From: Hysterangium stoloniferum
Taxonomy: Eukaryota > Basidiomycota > Agaricomycetes > Hysterangiales > Hysterangiaceae
Length of the DNA stretch: 64,000 nucleotides
Direction of reading: 5' to 3'
NCBI GenBank assembly: GCA_015178975.1
Contig: WHVD01000002.1
Coordinates: 1,950,537-2,014,536, forward strand
The first letter of the stretch is position 1. Each line of letters begins with the position of its first letter. The position numbers and the translations under genes are program-made. The notes under the pieces were generated by a model. It made no database searches and was not told the origin of the DNA. It worked only from the letters and a program-made list of their open reading frames with translations. Positions 34,636-46,508 of this stretch are shown in pieces.

Positions 34636-35426
34636 GGGACGAGCAAGTAGGTTTAATGGTTTTGGAGGTGGGGCTTGCCTGGTCATCCTCTACAAGAAAG
34701 ATGTTGGCATTAGGGGGAAAGTTGTGGGTAATGGTATTGTGCCGATTGACAGTATATCCCCTTTCCATCTTGAGTTAATGACCAATTCTCCGTGATTACA
34801 TCCAGAGGAAATAAAATTGTGATGAACACTTTGGATGACTTCAAACCTATATAAACTCGTGAAAAAAACCAAGCCATTGCCTCTCTTAAGTTTTTAGATT
34901 TCGATAAATTCATGTATCTCATCTGGGCACAAACCAAAATCCCCTCTGTGCCAAGTGCCGTCAGTAGTTTCACTTATGTGTGCCACAGGAAAGTGTTGTC
35001 CCATCACTATTACTGAAAATAATTGACAGGTGCTGACAGGATATGACATGGGCATATCCCTACAAAGAGGAGCAACTGGGGATGAATTTGTAGTATGTAG
35101 GAGGACATGAAACTTCCCTGGTGTCGAGCGGTATTGGGAAAAGCAAGTCTGGAGTTGTGTACAAACTAGAGAATGTCGTCTTTTGAGGAATGTATTGTAA
35201 TACTTCAAGTTTCTATGTAAATAAAAAAATAGAATAGAAAAACAAACCACGATGCAGTATAACCTTCAGCTACATATCTCTTGTAAGCAGGGGATCTGAA
35301 AGCCTGGTGTCAATAGGGCTCACAGGTGGGTCACACAAGTTGACAAGACCATGGTGTATTGTCTAGAACTGAGACAGGATACAGGATGTTGCAGTATATG
35401 GTAAGTAAAGAAGGAAAACTCCTGGG
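34636..35426. other. Unclassified sequence, possible retroelement remnant
   Basis: Minus-strand frames at 34710-34973 and 34894-35250 together read a protein-like stretch (IHEFIEI...NGLVFF and PGKFHVLLHTTNSSP), but I do not recognise a family. It may be part of a copia pol, since copia gag fragments occur nearby. I cannot support that further. Confidence 0.3.
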
Positions 35427-35459
35427 CTATATACTAGATGCTGTGATCACATGCAAACA

Positions 35460-35686
35460 GAACAACAATAGGTGAATGCGAACAAAAGGTGAAGCAAACA
35501 AAAGGTGAAGCAAACAAAAGGTGAAGCAAACAAAAAGTGAAGCAAACAAAAGGTGAAGCAAACAAAAGGTGAATGCAAACAAAAGGTGAATGCAAACAAA
35601 AGGTGAATGCAAACAAAAGGTGAATGCAAACAAAAGGTGAATGCAAACAAAAGGTGAATGCAAACAAAAGGTGATCATGAACAAAG
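35460..35686. repeat. 16/17-bp minisatellite
   Basis: About 13 tandem copies of AACAAAAGGTGAATGCA (17 bp) or AACAAAAGGTGAAGCA (16 bp). Because 17 is not divisible by three, all three minus-strand frames stay open across the array. Those frames are artefacts, not genes. Confidence 0.9.
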
Positions 35687-36079
35687 GTAAACATGTAAGA
35701 CTGGGGCACCAGGCTTATAGGACCCCATCATGTTGATTATAGGGTAAAGGAGTAAATGTTAAAGCCAATAGACACATATTTTGTGTTTATCGGGCTAGTT
35801 ACTAAGACTTAAATGACTTGATTTGAGTATAGGTGTCAGCTAATGGCCTATTATTAGCATGCACTGAGAAGCTATGGATGTTGTGATTAAGAGGCTATCA
35901 CATGCTCCTGGTCACAAGAACAACCAAGGCTGTTATACCATACCACAGGGGTTGCAAGGTACCAATTATGTCTTACAACCATTTTCCATTGCTATGTACT
36001 ATATTTCTCTGATATTGTTCTCAGCTCATTTTCTTGATCTTGGACTTCATATAAGAACAACTAAAGCTACCAGATTATA
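35687..36079. other. No gene seen
   Basis: Mixed non-coding sequence between the minisatellite and a copia LTR remnant. The short plus-strand frame at 35874-36089 is not recognised. Confidence 0.3.
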
Positions 36080-36245
36080 CCTCAGTTGATTTACACTGCA
36101 TGTCGACTGAGGTACATTACCCCATCTCAATTCCATGTTATACCATAGTATTAATCCATTACTTTTCTCAATGGTAGATATCTACATTGATTATACTGCA
36201 TGTCAACTGAGATATCTACATCTATTACAGGTTATGGAACCCCAT
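36080..36245 (+). repeat. Copia LTR 3' end and primer site remnant
   Basis: Hairpin motifs CCTCAGTTGATTTACACTGC and CGACTGAGGTACATT precede ...CTATTACA and then GGTTATGGAACCCC. The same arrangement in inverted orientation (GGTTATGGGCCC after an LTR end) lies at 38640-38775 upstream of a copia gag, so this is probably the 5' LTR boundary of a copia element. Confidence 0.45.
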
Positions 36246-36352
36246 CCCACATTGCTGAACCAAACCAAATCGAAACTGAAAGCTGACATATATACAGCAC
36301 TTATTTTAGAAGCTGTACTGCACTGGAACTACTGAATCTAAAACTGACATAT

Positions 36353-36420
36353 ACAGTGTCATCGAAAAGTTGTATCACTCTGAAACATTGAACAGAAATT
36401 ATATCCATCATACTTGGCCA
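36353..36420 (+). repeat. Tc1-like end fragment
   Basis: CAGTGTCATCGAAAAGTTG follows TA and resembles a Tc1 terminal repeat of yet another subfamily. No transposase is attached. Confidence 0.4.
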
Positions 36421-36559
36421 CTATGTTTATGCAACTGGCACTTTTCCAGCTCCCAGCTGACAAACATTTCAACAGGAACTGATGGTACTCCTGGAAAGAG
36501 ACAATCCTATCTGCAGCAAATGCCTGTGGGGTGCTTGGTTGTCTTTGCAGGGGTGTTCA

Positions 36560-36770
36560 AACCCCAGTGGCACAGGTGTGACAACCTATTGGGAGTCAAT
36601 GATGCCTACACCAGATGAATGGGTTGCAATGTGATGCATATGTGAAAAGTATGATCACTCTTAATGTCAATAATCCTCTCAGCTTTGGAATTAAGTCAAC
36701 ACAGACTGCAGCAGAGGCTTGGGCCACACTCACCACCACATACAATGCAATGCCATTTCTGACATCGGCT
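36560..36770 (+). pseudogene. Ty1/copia gag fragment
   Basis: The frame reads NGLQCDAYVKSMITLNVNN then TAAEAWATLTTTYNAM, the pattern of copia-type gag (a helical core with a conserved AW in the middle). It is cut at 36771 by a family-1 LTR. Confidence 0.5.
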
Positions 36771-36771
36771 G

Positions 36772-37324
36772 TTAGGACTGGAAAACCCACCAGGCTCCAG
36801 ACCCCATCCTACATGCACCTGACTCACTATATCAGGTTACAGCTAAACCAGAAAACCTGCTGGGACCTGGATGTCAAGCCTGTCTACTCCTGACCCTCTG
36901 TTTCTTGTGCATCAGTCACCTCATTAATGCTGCAGCATTTATTAGGGCTACAAAAATGGATGGATCCCAGGCATTCACTATCAATTTGAAAATTGATGAA
37001 GCAACTGGTCATTTTTCAACTCCAGCATCTGAGCAAATTGCAGATCTAGAAGGTGTCCCCAAGAAATATCATGATTTTGTGGATGTTTTCAGTACACATA
37101 AAGTTGACCAGCTTCTGCACCACAGAGATTACCACTTAAAGAAGAAGAATTTCTATTTTTCAAATTTATATATAGGCTCGTCGCATTTGAACCTTACCTT
37201 CTAGATCACATGACTCTTTGACACATACGTGTAACCAACATGACCTTTGACACATGCGCGTAGCCGACAAGAACCTTATTGAGGTCTAGAGCCTCTTTGG
37301 GACTTCGGCATAAAGGGAGGGTAC
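36772..37324 (+). pseudogene. Deletion derivative of the family-1 chromovirus
   Basis: A partial family-1 LTR (36772-36920) is joined to a protease-RT junction fragment (LINAAAFIRAT ... INLKIDEATGHFSTPASEQIADLEGVPKKYHDFVDVFS, 36921-37132). That is joined at AAAGAAGAAGAA to the 3' non-coding tail (37141-37310) and the polypurine tract AAAGGGAGGGTAC. The RT-to-tail join removes most of pol. The tail matches 46520-46695 of the larger copy. Confidence 0.75.
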
Positions 37325-38139
37325 TGTTATGACCAGAAATCCCACCCGGACTCCGGGTACTAACTTATACGCACCTGCACCCTATACGCACCCATTATCA
37401 ATTTACCGGAATTCCCACCAGACTCCGTACATCAGACTCATCTACGTTCGTCTTCATTACATTGTGTTTCAGTCACCGGAAAACCCACCGGACTCCATCT
37501 ATGTCTAATTCCAACCTCGTCCCACATGTCAGTCACCGCACCCCACTCAGAATACCTGTCATCCCTCTAACCGAGCCCCGTTCCTGTTTTAGTCAAATGA
37601 CCTGTTATGATTCGGACTCCGCTCCCACTCCATTTCCCGTTATGGCTTATTATTTGTCACTATTCGGACTCCACTCCGTTCTGTCCCATTCCTAACACCA
37701 ATTTGGTGTTTACTATTCCCGTTTTATGTTTTGCTCATTTCGTTTCATTATTACTGGATTCAGTATGACATTTACTCCACGGTCTCTTTAAACTGGCAGA
37801 TGTTGTACATACAATCCAGTCAGAAAATCGGCTTAGATTCCCCCCAGTAATCTAATACATTTTCCGCTCTAAACCCTACTTGAATCACATCACTCGCACT
37901 AGTCGGAGCCCACAGGCTCTGGCACATCTATCTCTCTCACCAATCTCGACTCACGACCCACAACCTCCGACCTACGACCTTATGACCCACAACCCCTGCC
38001 CAGACTCCCCGGGATTCCCGTCCACCCGTCAGAAATTGGACAACACGATCTAGCGAAGGCCCAGCCTATAAGCTGAAGCCAAGTCCTACCGGATATTCCA
38101 CGGGTTTCTCCAGAGACCTGCCCTGTACGTATCCTAACA
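37325..38139 (+). repeat. LTR family 1, 3' LTR of the deletion derivative
   Basis: TGTTATGACCAG...ATCCTAACA, 815 bp, immediately after the polypurine tract. It contains CAGTCAGAAAATCGG near 37817. On its right it abuts a copia gag on the other strand. Confidence 0.9.
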
Positions 38140-38579
38140 GTTTCCACCATTGTGGGTAAGGGGGCACTGCGTGAAAATTGGGCTAATAAAGCATTTTGTA
38201 GTAATTGGATTTGTTGGATAGGTCCTTCACTCTTGTGCCAGAGCTGTAGAGCATCCCAGCAAGCCTTAGCTCCTTGATCCAAGTCAATATATTCCCATTC
38301 GGATGGTTCGAGAGTGGAGGCAATGAGGGCGGCTGCTAGAGAATTGTTACTGGTCCAATTGGTTCGAGTGCAAGGGTGGTCAATACCAGGTTGAGGAATT
38401 GTTCCTTTGGCATAGTCCTGGAAACTGGTGAGAGTGAGAAATAATGTGGCAGCACGAAGCCACTGTTGATAATTTGATTGGAGTTTGTCTAACTTTGGCC
38501 CAGAATAAATGATGTTGGTACGGAGTGCTGTGATAGAGGGGGCAATATCATCCATAGATGCTGTCGTTGAAGAAGCCAT
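38140..38579 (-). pseudogene. Ty1/copia gag, N-terminal part
   Basis: The start is the ATG at 38579 (MASSTTASMDDIAPSI). Motifs LDKLQSNYQQWLRAATLFL, EPSEWEYIDLDQGAKACWDAL and GPIQQIQLLQNALLAQFS match the copia gag pattern. About 140 codons are open until a family-1 LTR interrupts at 38139. Upstream, GGGCCCATAACC (plus strand, near 38654) fits the copia primer site next to an LTR end. Confidence 0.75.
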
Positions 38580-38883
38580 GTAGAATATGAATGGAAATGG
38601 AGTTACAGTCCAATTCATCGCAAAGGTATAGTTAGCTTATACAGACGAGTCAGGGCCCATAACCTGTTGAAATGTAACTCTAAAAGTATAACTAGTACAT
38701 TGTAAGTATGTGTTAACATCACTATAATTTGACCAACTCACCTCAGTCTCGATATTGGTATAATGGACTGAGGTGTAGTATCAGAAGCTGTGAGTATACA
38801 TATATGTATGTCATTCTTGAACAATAGAGTGTGAGAACAAAAGGTGAGACAATATGGTGTAAAATCTCAATCATGGCAGAAGA

Positions 38884-39110
38884 ATGGGCAACCATCGGCT
38901 GCCCGTTGAGTCCACTCCTTTGTATGTTCTAAAAATAGATTTAATCTTGATTGGTCATTGTTTTCGATGTATATCCTCAACACCTTCATGGCAGGATAAT
39001 GCCCTCAAATGCCCACAGTGTGGCACCCATTATTCCATCAAAAGTGACAACCCATTCTTGCTGTGCATGTTGGATCGGGTCAATAGCTTGACATTGAAAG
39101 CTGGTACATA
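38884..39110 (+). pseudogene. RING-like zinc-binding fragment (tentative)
   Basis: The frame reads LIGHCFRCISSTPSWQDNA then LKCPQCGTHYSIKSDNP and LLCMLDRVNSLTLKAG. GHCFRC and CPQC resemble the second half of a RING finger, such as an E3 ubiquitin ligase would have, but the first Cys pairs are not visible. It is cut by a Tc1 remnant at 39111 and surrounded by transposons, so it is probably a captured or broken gene piece. Confidence 0.3.
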
Positions 39111-39450
39111 CAGAAGGCAACAAAACCCTTACAATGTTTTGTACTTTTTGAAAGACATGGCTATTCCTCCAGAAATAAATTCTGTAAATTGCTGAAAATA
39201 TTATGTAATATACTTCAACATCATACCTTCCAGAAATGCACAGCCACAAGGCACCATGTCCTTATTTGGTAAGTCCACATCACACACAAACCAATAGTTC
39301 ATTGTAAGGGTTTTGTTGCACACATTTTTAAAGTTCAAAATGGGTCCTAGTCACATGACTTTGTTTAAGAATTTTCTGATGTCTGGTATTTGTATTGTGA
39401 ATCAATCTTTCCAAAATAATGAAACATTGGAATAATTTTTTGAGCCACTG
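39111..39450. repeat. Tc1 remnant of two terminal repeat pieces
   Basis: The element lies between TA sites. The left block has inner and outer inverted ends (CAACAAAACCCTTACAATG and CATTGTAAGGGTTTTGTTG, 39118-39320). The right block, 39366-39450, ends TTTGAGCCACTG and matches the repeat at 6290-6382. No transposase remains, so it is MITE-like. Confidence 0.6.
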
Positions 39451-40188
39451 TATATGCACCCAACTCTATGCCCACCAAGTCGAAGTTCACAACTGGACAA
39501 CCCGCCAGGACCTGGACATCAAACCTGTCTATGCCCTACTCTCTATATCTCATGCACCGGTCATTGGAATACCCACTGGGACCCATACACATCAACCTGT
39601 CTATATCCAACTCTGTCCCCAGTACCAGTTCACCAGACTCCACCTGGACAACCTGTCAGCTCTCTAACTGAGCTCCATTCCCATTATGGTCAAATGACCT
39701 GTCATGTTTCAGACCCCACTACCATTCTGTTCCATCCCTAACACCTAGTTTGGTGTTTACTTGTCTCATTTCATGATTATCTGTTTTGATCTTCATTATT
39801 ACTGGATTTGGTATTGCATACATTCCACAGTCTATATAATCTAGCTAAATGTTGTACATACAATCCAGTCACAAAATCAACTAAGTTCTCCCCCAGTTAC
39901 TTAGCATTATATTCTGCTCCATCCCCATCTCTCATGTTAGAAAAACAATACTATTGACCTTGTCAGAGCCTGTGGGCTTTCCAACTGGTCTCCAGACCTT
40001 TTGACCTATCAACTGTTCAACCTATTGACTTTTCGACTACTCCTGGACTCCCCAGGTTTCCCGTCTGCCTGTTTGAAATTGGACTCTATGATCTTGTGAG
40101 GGCACAGCCTATAAGCTGAAGCCAAGTCCTACTGGATTATTCACAGGTTTCTTCAGAGACCCTCCATGAGCCTGCACATCCCTTAACA
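39451..40188 (+). repeat. LTR family 1, 5' LTR of the 40-46 kb chromovirus, 5'-truncated
   Basis: It begins TATATGCACCC directly after the Tc1 remnant, so the first part of the LTR is lost or displaced, and it ends CCCTTAACA at 40188. TATATAATC lies near 39833 and CAGTCACAAAATC about 33 nt later. The primer site after the LTR (ATTTTCTGACCTGG, 40191) is the expected partner but now differs by a few bases. Confidence 0.85.
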
Positions 40189-40218
40189 GTATTTTCTGAC
40201 CTGGATTTGCAGATTATG

Positions 40219-41600
40219 TCAACATGCCACCAAGAAGAAAAGCACCTGTACTGGAAAACATACCTGGACCTTCAACTCTTTTCCCCACTTACTTTGTGCA
40301 CCAGTCAGACACTCACAAACCAACCAGACCCCACTAACAAAGCCTGTATTGAAGAATCCCTGGAAAACCCAGATGATTCTGACCACAAGGATGAGTCCAT
40401 GGCCCCTGACAAGGGCAAAGGTGTTGAAAATTCCCCATCTAATGAGTGACTGCCACTTTCAGATCCCACTTCTGAGCTGTTAGCAATCACTTTAGAAAGA
40501 TTGATGAATCACATATTTGGAGAAGACAAGAAAAAGGATCAGGAACCTCTGTGGTCAAAAGTCAATGCTCCAGAACCCTTCACGGTTCCAACCCCAGCAA
40601 ACATTCCACATTCCTCATGCAATGTCACTTCAATTTCTGCAATTGATCTGCCACATTCTCCATGGATTCCTGAAAAGTCAATTACACACTCTCATACCTC
40701 TTGGGATCCACATTGAAATGGTTCAAATGGGCTTTTTGGACTTTCTGAGGAAGAGCTGACCTGGCTCAAAGATTGGAATGTGTTTGTTGAAGAGCTAGAA
40801 ACAAACTTTGGCCTATATGACCTGACCGGAGAAGCTGAGAATAGCCTCACCAATCTTCATATGAAGGACAACCAGCACATCATAGACTACATTGTCCAAT
40901 TCAATAATCTTGCAGCTCATTGTCAATGGAGCGATCCCACTCTCCATCACCAGTTCTATGCTGGTCTGCCATCCCACCTCAAGGATGAGGTCTCAAAAGG
41001 TAAAGATGGTGTTCAAAGAACAAGAGGATGAGGGATGGATTAAGCTGACCTCCTTAATTTCAAACCCAAAACATTGTCCTGTATGTGCCTTAAGGCTCAG
41101 AATGTGGATGCACACTACTGGGAATGTCAAGTGGAAATTGCCCATGAGACCTCCATGGAGAAAACCAACAAGTCCACAGCAAACAAACCCAACAACAATA
41201 CTTCATCTACCAGCAACCAAAACTCCATGAAATCCAGCTGGAAGAGCAACCAAAAGTCTTCCAACAACAACAACAACAACAACAATAACAGCAAAGGTGA
41301 GCAATCCAGCAAACAAACTGGAAAAAACCCAACCTTACAGGCAAGCTCAGAGCTCAGACCTGATGGCAAACTTACCCCACAAGAAAGACAGCATCATATG
41401 GACAATAGCCTTTGTCTCTTGGGTGGAAAACCTGGTCATTGAGTTCCAGAATGTCCATTGGTGAAAGAAAACTCTGCAAAAGGTCATGTAGCCAAGACCC
41501 CCTCCATGGAATCCCTCTCAAAGGACAAACCAGCTTCCAACCCAAAAAAGAGTAAGCAGCCCCACAGACTCTGCATGGGTTGGGGGTTGCGTTGCCTCTC
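40219..41600 (+). pseudogene. Chromovirus gag (40-46 kb element)
   Basis: The frame starts with an ATG at 40219 (MPPRRKAPVLENI...). It matches the gag at 1-1187: MAPDKGKGVENSPSNE, LERLMNHIFGEDK, FVEELETNFGLYDLTGEAENSLTNLHMKDNQHIIDYI. Then come an Asn-rich linker (near 41262-41290) and a zinc knuckle region (CLLGGKPGH..ECP) near 41410-41460. Stops near 40447 and 40715 and frameshifts break it. Confidence 0.85.
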
Positions 41601-41639
41601 CATGCATTCCAGAGTTTACCCATCTCAATGCATCTGCTC

Positions 41640-42215
41640 TTTCGCATTCTGATTCGGTTTTTATTAAACTTATGTCTAATATGATTCGGAAATTTGTTTT
41701 TTCAGCACTCATAGATTCCGGCTCGACTCATTGTTTTTTAGATACAAAATTCACACAAATAATCTGTTGTCAACTTATCTGATAAATCCCATCAGCCTCC
41801 AACTTTTTGATGGCACAACCAATTTGGTTGTCACCCAAGCTTGTGATTTATCTATCTGTTTCCCATGTGGAACATCCCAGTTGGTCACTTTCTATGTGAC
41901 CCAGTTAGACTCAAGTTGCTCAGTTGTCCTACGACATAACTGGCTTACCCGCTACAATCTGTTGATTGACTGGGTAGCAAACAGTATAACTTTCCAGACA
42001 CGCGTGGCTTCCAAGAAAACTGTACCCGACATGGCCTCCACAGCACCCATGGCCTTCCTGGCACCTGCAGTCTCGAGGACTCCTGTGATCCCTGTGGCAC
42101 CCATGGCTTCCACGGAACCCACAGCACCTCCATCTATTTCTCTGATTAATGCTGCAGCTTTTATTAGGGCTACAAATGGATCGGTCCCAGGCATTCACTA
42201 TCAATTTGAAAATTG
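41640..42215 (+). pseudogene. Chromovirus aspartic protease region
   Basis: FSALIDSGSTHCFLDTKF carries the DSG active site, and SSCSVVLRHNWLTRYNLLIDW is the second-half motif. A one-base shift near 41755 separates them. A Pro/Ala-rich linker leads to LINAAAFIRAT at the RT junction. Confidence 0.85.
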
Positions 42216-43760
42216 ATGAAGCAACCGGTCATTTCTCAACTCTGGTATCCACATCTGAGCAAACTGCTGACCTAGAAGGTGTCCTGGAAAAATATCACGA
42301 CTTCATGGATGTTTTTAGTAAGTGGAAAGCTGACTGGCTTCCGCCCCACAGAGAATTCAACTTAAAAATTGACCTTGAAGGCACCCAGCCACCCCTAGGA
42401 CATATTTACCCACTTTCATCCACAGATCTTTCTCTCCGGCACATCTATCTCTCTTATTCATCTCAACTCACAACCTCTCGACCCACAACCTCTGACCTAC
42501 AACCCCTCAAACCACAAACCCCATCCAGACTCCCTGGGATTCCTGTCCGCCTGTCTGAAATTGGACAACACGATCTCATGAGGGTGCAGCCTATAAGCTG
42601 AAGCCAAGTCCTACCAGATATTCTGTGGGTTTCTCCAGAAACCTGCTGTGTACGTACCCTAACAGGACTCAATGCTGTCACAAAAAAGGATAAGTATCCA
42701 CTTCCACTTATATCTGACCTTCTAGATGCTCCACGGAATGCCTAGATTTACACCAAAATAGATCTCAAACATGCCTATTATTTGGTCCAGATTGCTGTGG
42801 TTGATGAATGGAAAACCACTTTTAGAACCTATTATGGGGCCTTTGAGTGGTTGGTGATGCCCTTTGGACTCATCAATGCTCCATCTGTTTTTCAGTGTTT
42901 TATCAACAACATTTTCTCCAACATGCTCAATGTATGTGTCATTGTTTACTTGTACGACATTCTTACATATCTACTCTGAGGACCCCACAGAACATCACAA
43001 ACAAGTCTATGAAGCTTTCCAGAGACTCAGACAACATGGTTTATTCACAAATGGAAAAAAATGTACTTTTGACATGAACTCTGTGGAATACCTGGGCTTC
43101 ATAATGGGACCCGGCAGACTCCACATGGATGAAACTAAAGTACAAGTCATCAAATATTGGTCAGAACCCCGAAAGGTCAAAGATATACAATCCTTCCTTG
43201 GCTTTGCCAATTTTTACTGATGGTTTATCCATGGATATTCTGACATCACAGTTTCCCTTACCTGTCTTACGTGTAAGGATACTCCGTGGAATTTTAATGA
43301 TAAGTGTCAAAAAGCTTTCAATCTTTTAAAAAATTCTCTTTCTTCAGCTCCAATTCTGTGACATTGGAAACCAGACTTCCCACTCATTGTTGAAACAGAT
43401 GCCTCAGACTATGCACTTGGAGCCAGTCTGTCTATCCAGGACTCTGATGGAGAAGTCCACCCCATGGCTTTTCTGTCCCAGACTTTTACCGGAGCAGAGC
43501 TCAATTATGACATTCATGATAAGGAACTCCTGGCAATTTTTTCAGCTTTCAAAATGTGGTGACACTATTTGGAAGGCTCAGGAACTCTGATTGACATTGT
43601 AACAGATCACAAAAACCTGGAATACTTTTCTACTACAAAATGTTTGACCTGCCATCAGGCCCACTGGTCTGAATACCTATCAGCTTTCAATATGATTATC
43701 CGCTTTCGACCCGGCCATCTCAGCAGCAAACCCAACACTTTAACTAGATGATGGGATGTC
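42216..43760 (+). pseudogene. Chromovirus reverse transcriptase and RNase H
   Basis: The frame includes EKYHDFMDVFSKWKAD, then a 226-bp family-1 LTR piece at 42439-42664 in place of the first RT motifs, then [37 protein letters not shown] and [10 protein letters not shown]. The last is a damaged YxDD box (Y-L-Y-D). RNase H has LIVETDASDYALGASL, YDIHDKELLAIFSAF and [13 protein letters not shown]. Several stops are present, many of which look like CGA-to-TGA or CAG-to-TAG changes. Confidence 0.9.
42439..42664 (+). repeat. LTR family 1 fragment inside RT
   Basis: This is only the 3' part of the LTR (from CACATCTATCTCTC to ACCCTAACA). It replaces about 50 codons of RT, so a deletion accompanied or followed the insertion. 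Confidence 0.8.
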
Positions 43761-43895
43761 TATCCTAAAGAGGGGAGCAATGACTATGCCACGGTAAACC
43801 CGCACAACCTGAAACCCATTTTCACGAATCAGCAACTTACTGCATCAGTCCATGCAACTTTCCTCCTCCATCTCATTGTCCATGGAATTATCATT

Positions 43896-45360
43896 ATGGA
43901 TATTGAGAAGCTACATCAAGATATTCTATTGGCAATTCTGTTAGACCCGATAACTAAAGCACACTTTGACAATCCCATGGACCCCAGTCAACCCCAGTGG
44001 TCTCTCAACCAGCATGGTTTCATTAGACTTGACGATCGCATCTATGTACTGGACTCCGATGGCCCCCACCTCAGGATTCTTCAGTACAAACATGGCCATC
44101 CACTCTCGGGACATTTCAGGTTCAACAAAACTCTATCATTAATAAGAAGAGAATACACTTGGCCCGGATTCTGAGGATTCGTTAAGCACTATTGTAAATC
44201 TTGCACTACTTGTCCATGCTCTAAATCACAGCAACACAAGCCATACGGCCTTTTGAAACAACTCCCAGTACCAGAATACCTGTGGAATTCCATCTCTATG
44301 GATTTCATTGAACACCTACCAGACTCTGAAGGCTTTTCCACCATCCTAGTCATTGTTGACAGACTCTCAAAACAAGGTATATTCATTCCTACATATGATA
44401 CAATTACATCCATGCAGTTAGCGGAACTTTTTATTATCCACGTATTTTCCAAGCACGGAGTTCCATCCCACATAACTTCTGATCAAGGATCAGAGTTTGT
44501 ATCTCACTTCTTTGGGAAATCCTTGGACATGAAATTACATTTCACATCCGGACATCACCCGGAAGGTGACGGACAAACCGAACATGTCAATCAGACATTG
44601 GAACAATACCTCCGTGTATATTGCAACTATCAACAGGACAATTGGAAATCCCTGTTACCACTTGCAGAACTTGCTTATAACAATGCACCTTCAGCCACTA
44701 CTGGTGTTTCCCCATCCTTTCCAAATAAAGGATATAATCCAAATATTACAGTACATCCAGAACGAAATCTCACCTCTGCCCATGCCCAAGAGTTCATCAC
44801 AGGCCTCCATGAGCTCCACGAAGAACTCTGGACTGCAATAACATCAATATCAACATTCAGTGTACAAACACCGGATTCCACCACCCAACTTCAAAATTGG
44901 CAATTGCATTTTTGTCAAAGCTCAATTCTTCCAGACTACCCATCCATCAAAAAAGCTTGTTGAAAAATATTTAGGTCCATTTGAAATAATAGCACAAGTA
45001 GGTTCAGTTTCTTGGACTCTACAGCTTCTGGATAGCATGCGCATGGTACACTCGGTATTTCATGTTTCTATGTTAGAACCTTGTACTGCTAACACTATCC
45101 CGGATCACATGCAATCTCCATCTCCTCCAGTCATTATTGACAGAGAACCCGAGTTTGAAATCTCACAAATTTTAGATTTGAAAATTGACAAGTGTTGACA
45201 CACTTGTAAACTGCTTTACTTGGTCAAGTGGGCAGGTTACGAGGGCACCGATGAAGAGACTTCATGGATTTTGGCCACAGAACTTGGTAATGCCATGGAA
45301 ATCATTACTGACTTTCACACAGCTTCCCTGCTCAAACCTGGACCACTATCTTCTCTCTGA
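43896..45360 (+). pseudogene. Chromovirus integrase with chromodomain
   Basis: The H2C2 segment (GHPLSGHFRFNKT ... CKSCTTC) and the integrase core follow: SISMDFIEHLPDSEGF (Asp), TSDQGSEFVSHFF (Asp) and PEGDGQTEHVNQTLEQYLR (Glu), then a C-terminal part (MVHSVFHVSMLEPC). The chromodomain is EFEISQILDLKIDKC, a TGA stop, then CKLLYLVKWAGYEGTDEETSWI. The stop codon at 45360 ends pol. Only a few stops (near 44172 and 45196) and one shift (near 44855) break it, so it is the best preserved of the family. Confidence 0.9.
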
Positions 45361-45545
45361 CCAGACTCTGCAGACCCTGTGTTATGTTTGGACTCATTCT
45401 CATTTTTCCCTGTTGCCCTATGTCTCTCTTTGCTTCTACAGGTTTCTGACATGTTTTTCAAGTCCTAAGCAGATTCTCCATGGACTTTGATTGTTATGTT
45501 TTTTCACACTTTACTTTTATTTCCAAAAATTATTATTAAGTTTTA

Positions 45546-46508
45546 TTAGTCTTCATCTACATTTATAGAGCTATGTTTTTTCCCCACCTCAGCCATCTCC
45601 TCAGGGAGCTCTGCTATCTCCATGGGAACCCCATCCTGATCTGACCTGGCATCCTCAGAACTTCCAATCTGTGGCTCTTCATAGACATAGCCACTGTACT
45701 CCACCAGGAATTTACAAAACTCCTCATGGAGCCCACAGAGTTCTTTAGCCACCACTACCTGCACCTTGTTGCTCTTCCAAAGCAACTCATTTTGGGCCTC
45801 TATGCCCTCAGTGATCCACCCAGGACCTCATCCAAACCCGTAATTCCATCTGACCCACTCGCTTCCTGTGCCACAGACCCCATGGGCTGCTCATGAACAA
45901 GCAAGCACCTCACTTTGAGGTGTGCATACTGGAAACAGCCTGGTCCACACCCAGACTTCTGATTGCAATCAGTGTTCTGGTCATTACAACTGGAACACTG
46001 TGGGTCATCCCTCATTGGTAGGCAGACTGGAGCCGCTTTCCTTGACTTCTGTTGATGTGGTTAGCTTCCCAGAATACCCACGGACCCAAGGCTCACCTTT
46101 TGAGGGCTCTCCGGCTCCTCCTCGGACTCAGACTTGACCTCTGCCACCTTGTGCTGAAAATGCCAAGTCAGTAAGTCAATATGGTGATTCAATGGGACTT
46201 ACCTTTCCTGCAGCAACCGCAGTCCTATCCACAGCCACCCTGGCTTTCTCTGCGGCAACCCATGCAGCCTCCTCCTCATCCTGTTTCCTCTGTTCCTCAG
46301 CCACTTTCTCCATGGCCAATGCCACCTGGTACTCTCTGTCCAATGCCTCCTCAACCTCCTTGGCTTCCCTCTCCACCTCCTCTCATTGTTGGTGCTGTTC
46401 TTCTCGCTGCACCAAGAGTTGGGCCACAGTAAGCAGAGCCCAATATGGAGTGCCTGTGGAGGGCCTGGCAGTCAGCATGGGCTTGTGTGGTGCTGCTTTT
46501 GGACCCAT
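45546..46508 (-). pseudogene. Spliced antisense gene between pol and the 3' end of a chromovirus
   Basis: A coding frame runs opposite to the host element. The start is an ATG at 46508 (MGPKAAPHKP). Exon 1 is 46203-46508, a 49-nt GT-AG intron is 46154-46202, exon 2 is 46097-46153, a 48-nt intron is 46049-46096, and exon 3 runs 46048 to 45546. Exon 1 encodes a charged helix (EREAKEVEEALDREYQVAL). Exon 2 is acidic. Exon 3 holds a Cys cluster (CSSCNDQNTDC, then CGPGCFQYAHLKVRC) resembling a degenerate Zn2Cys6-like motif, then a helical tail. One stop near 46384 and one shift near 45810 break it. Sequence on its far side (46520-46695) is the retroelement's own tail, so the gene lies inside the element. 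I do not recognise a named family. Confidence 0.6.

Noticed and set aside
35427-35709. Three overlapping Phe/Leu/Cys-rich minus-strand frames
   Set aside because: Produced by a 17-bp tandem repeat without stops; they are not genes.
41127-41369. Leu-rich minus-strand frame resembling a membrane protein
   Set aside because: It is the complement of the CAA-rich Asn/Gln linker of gag.
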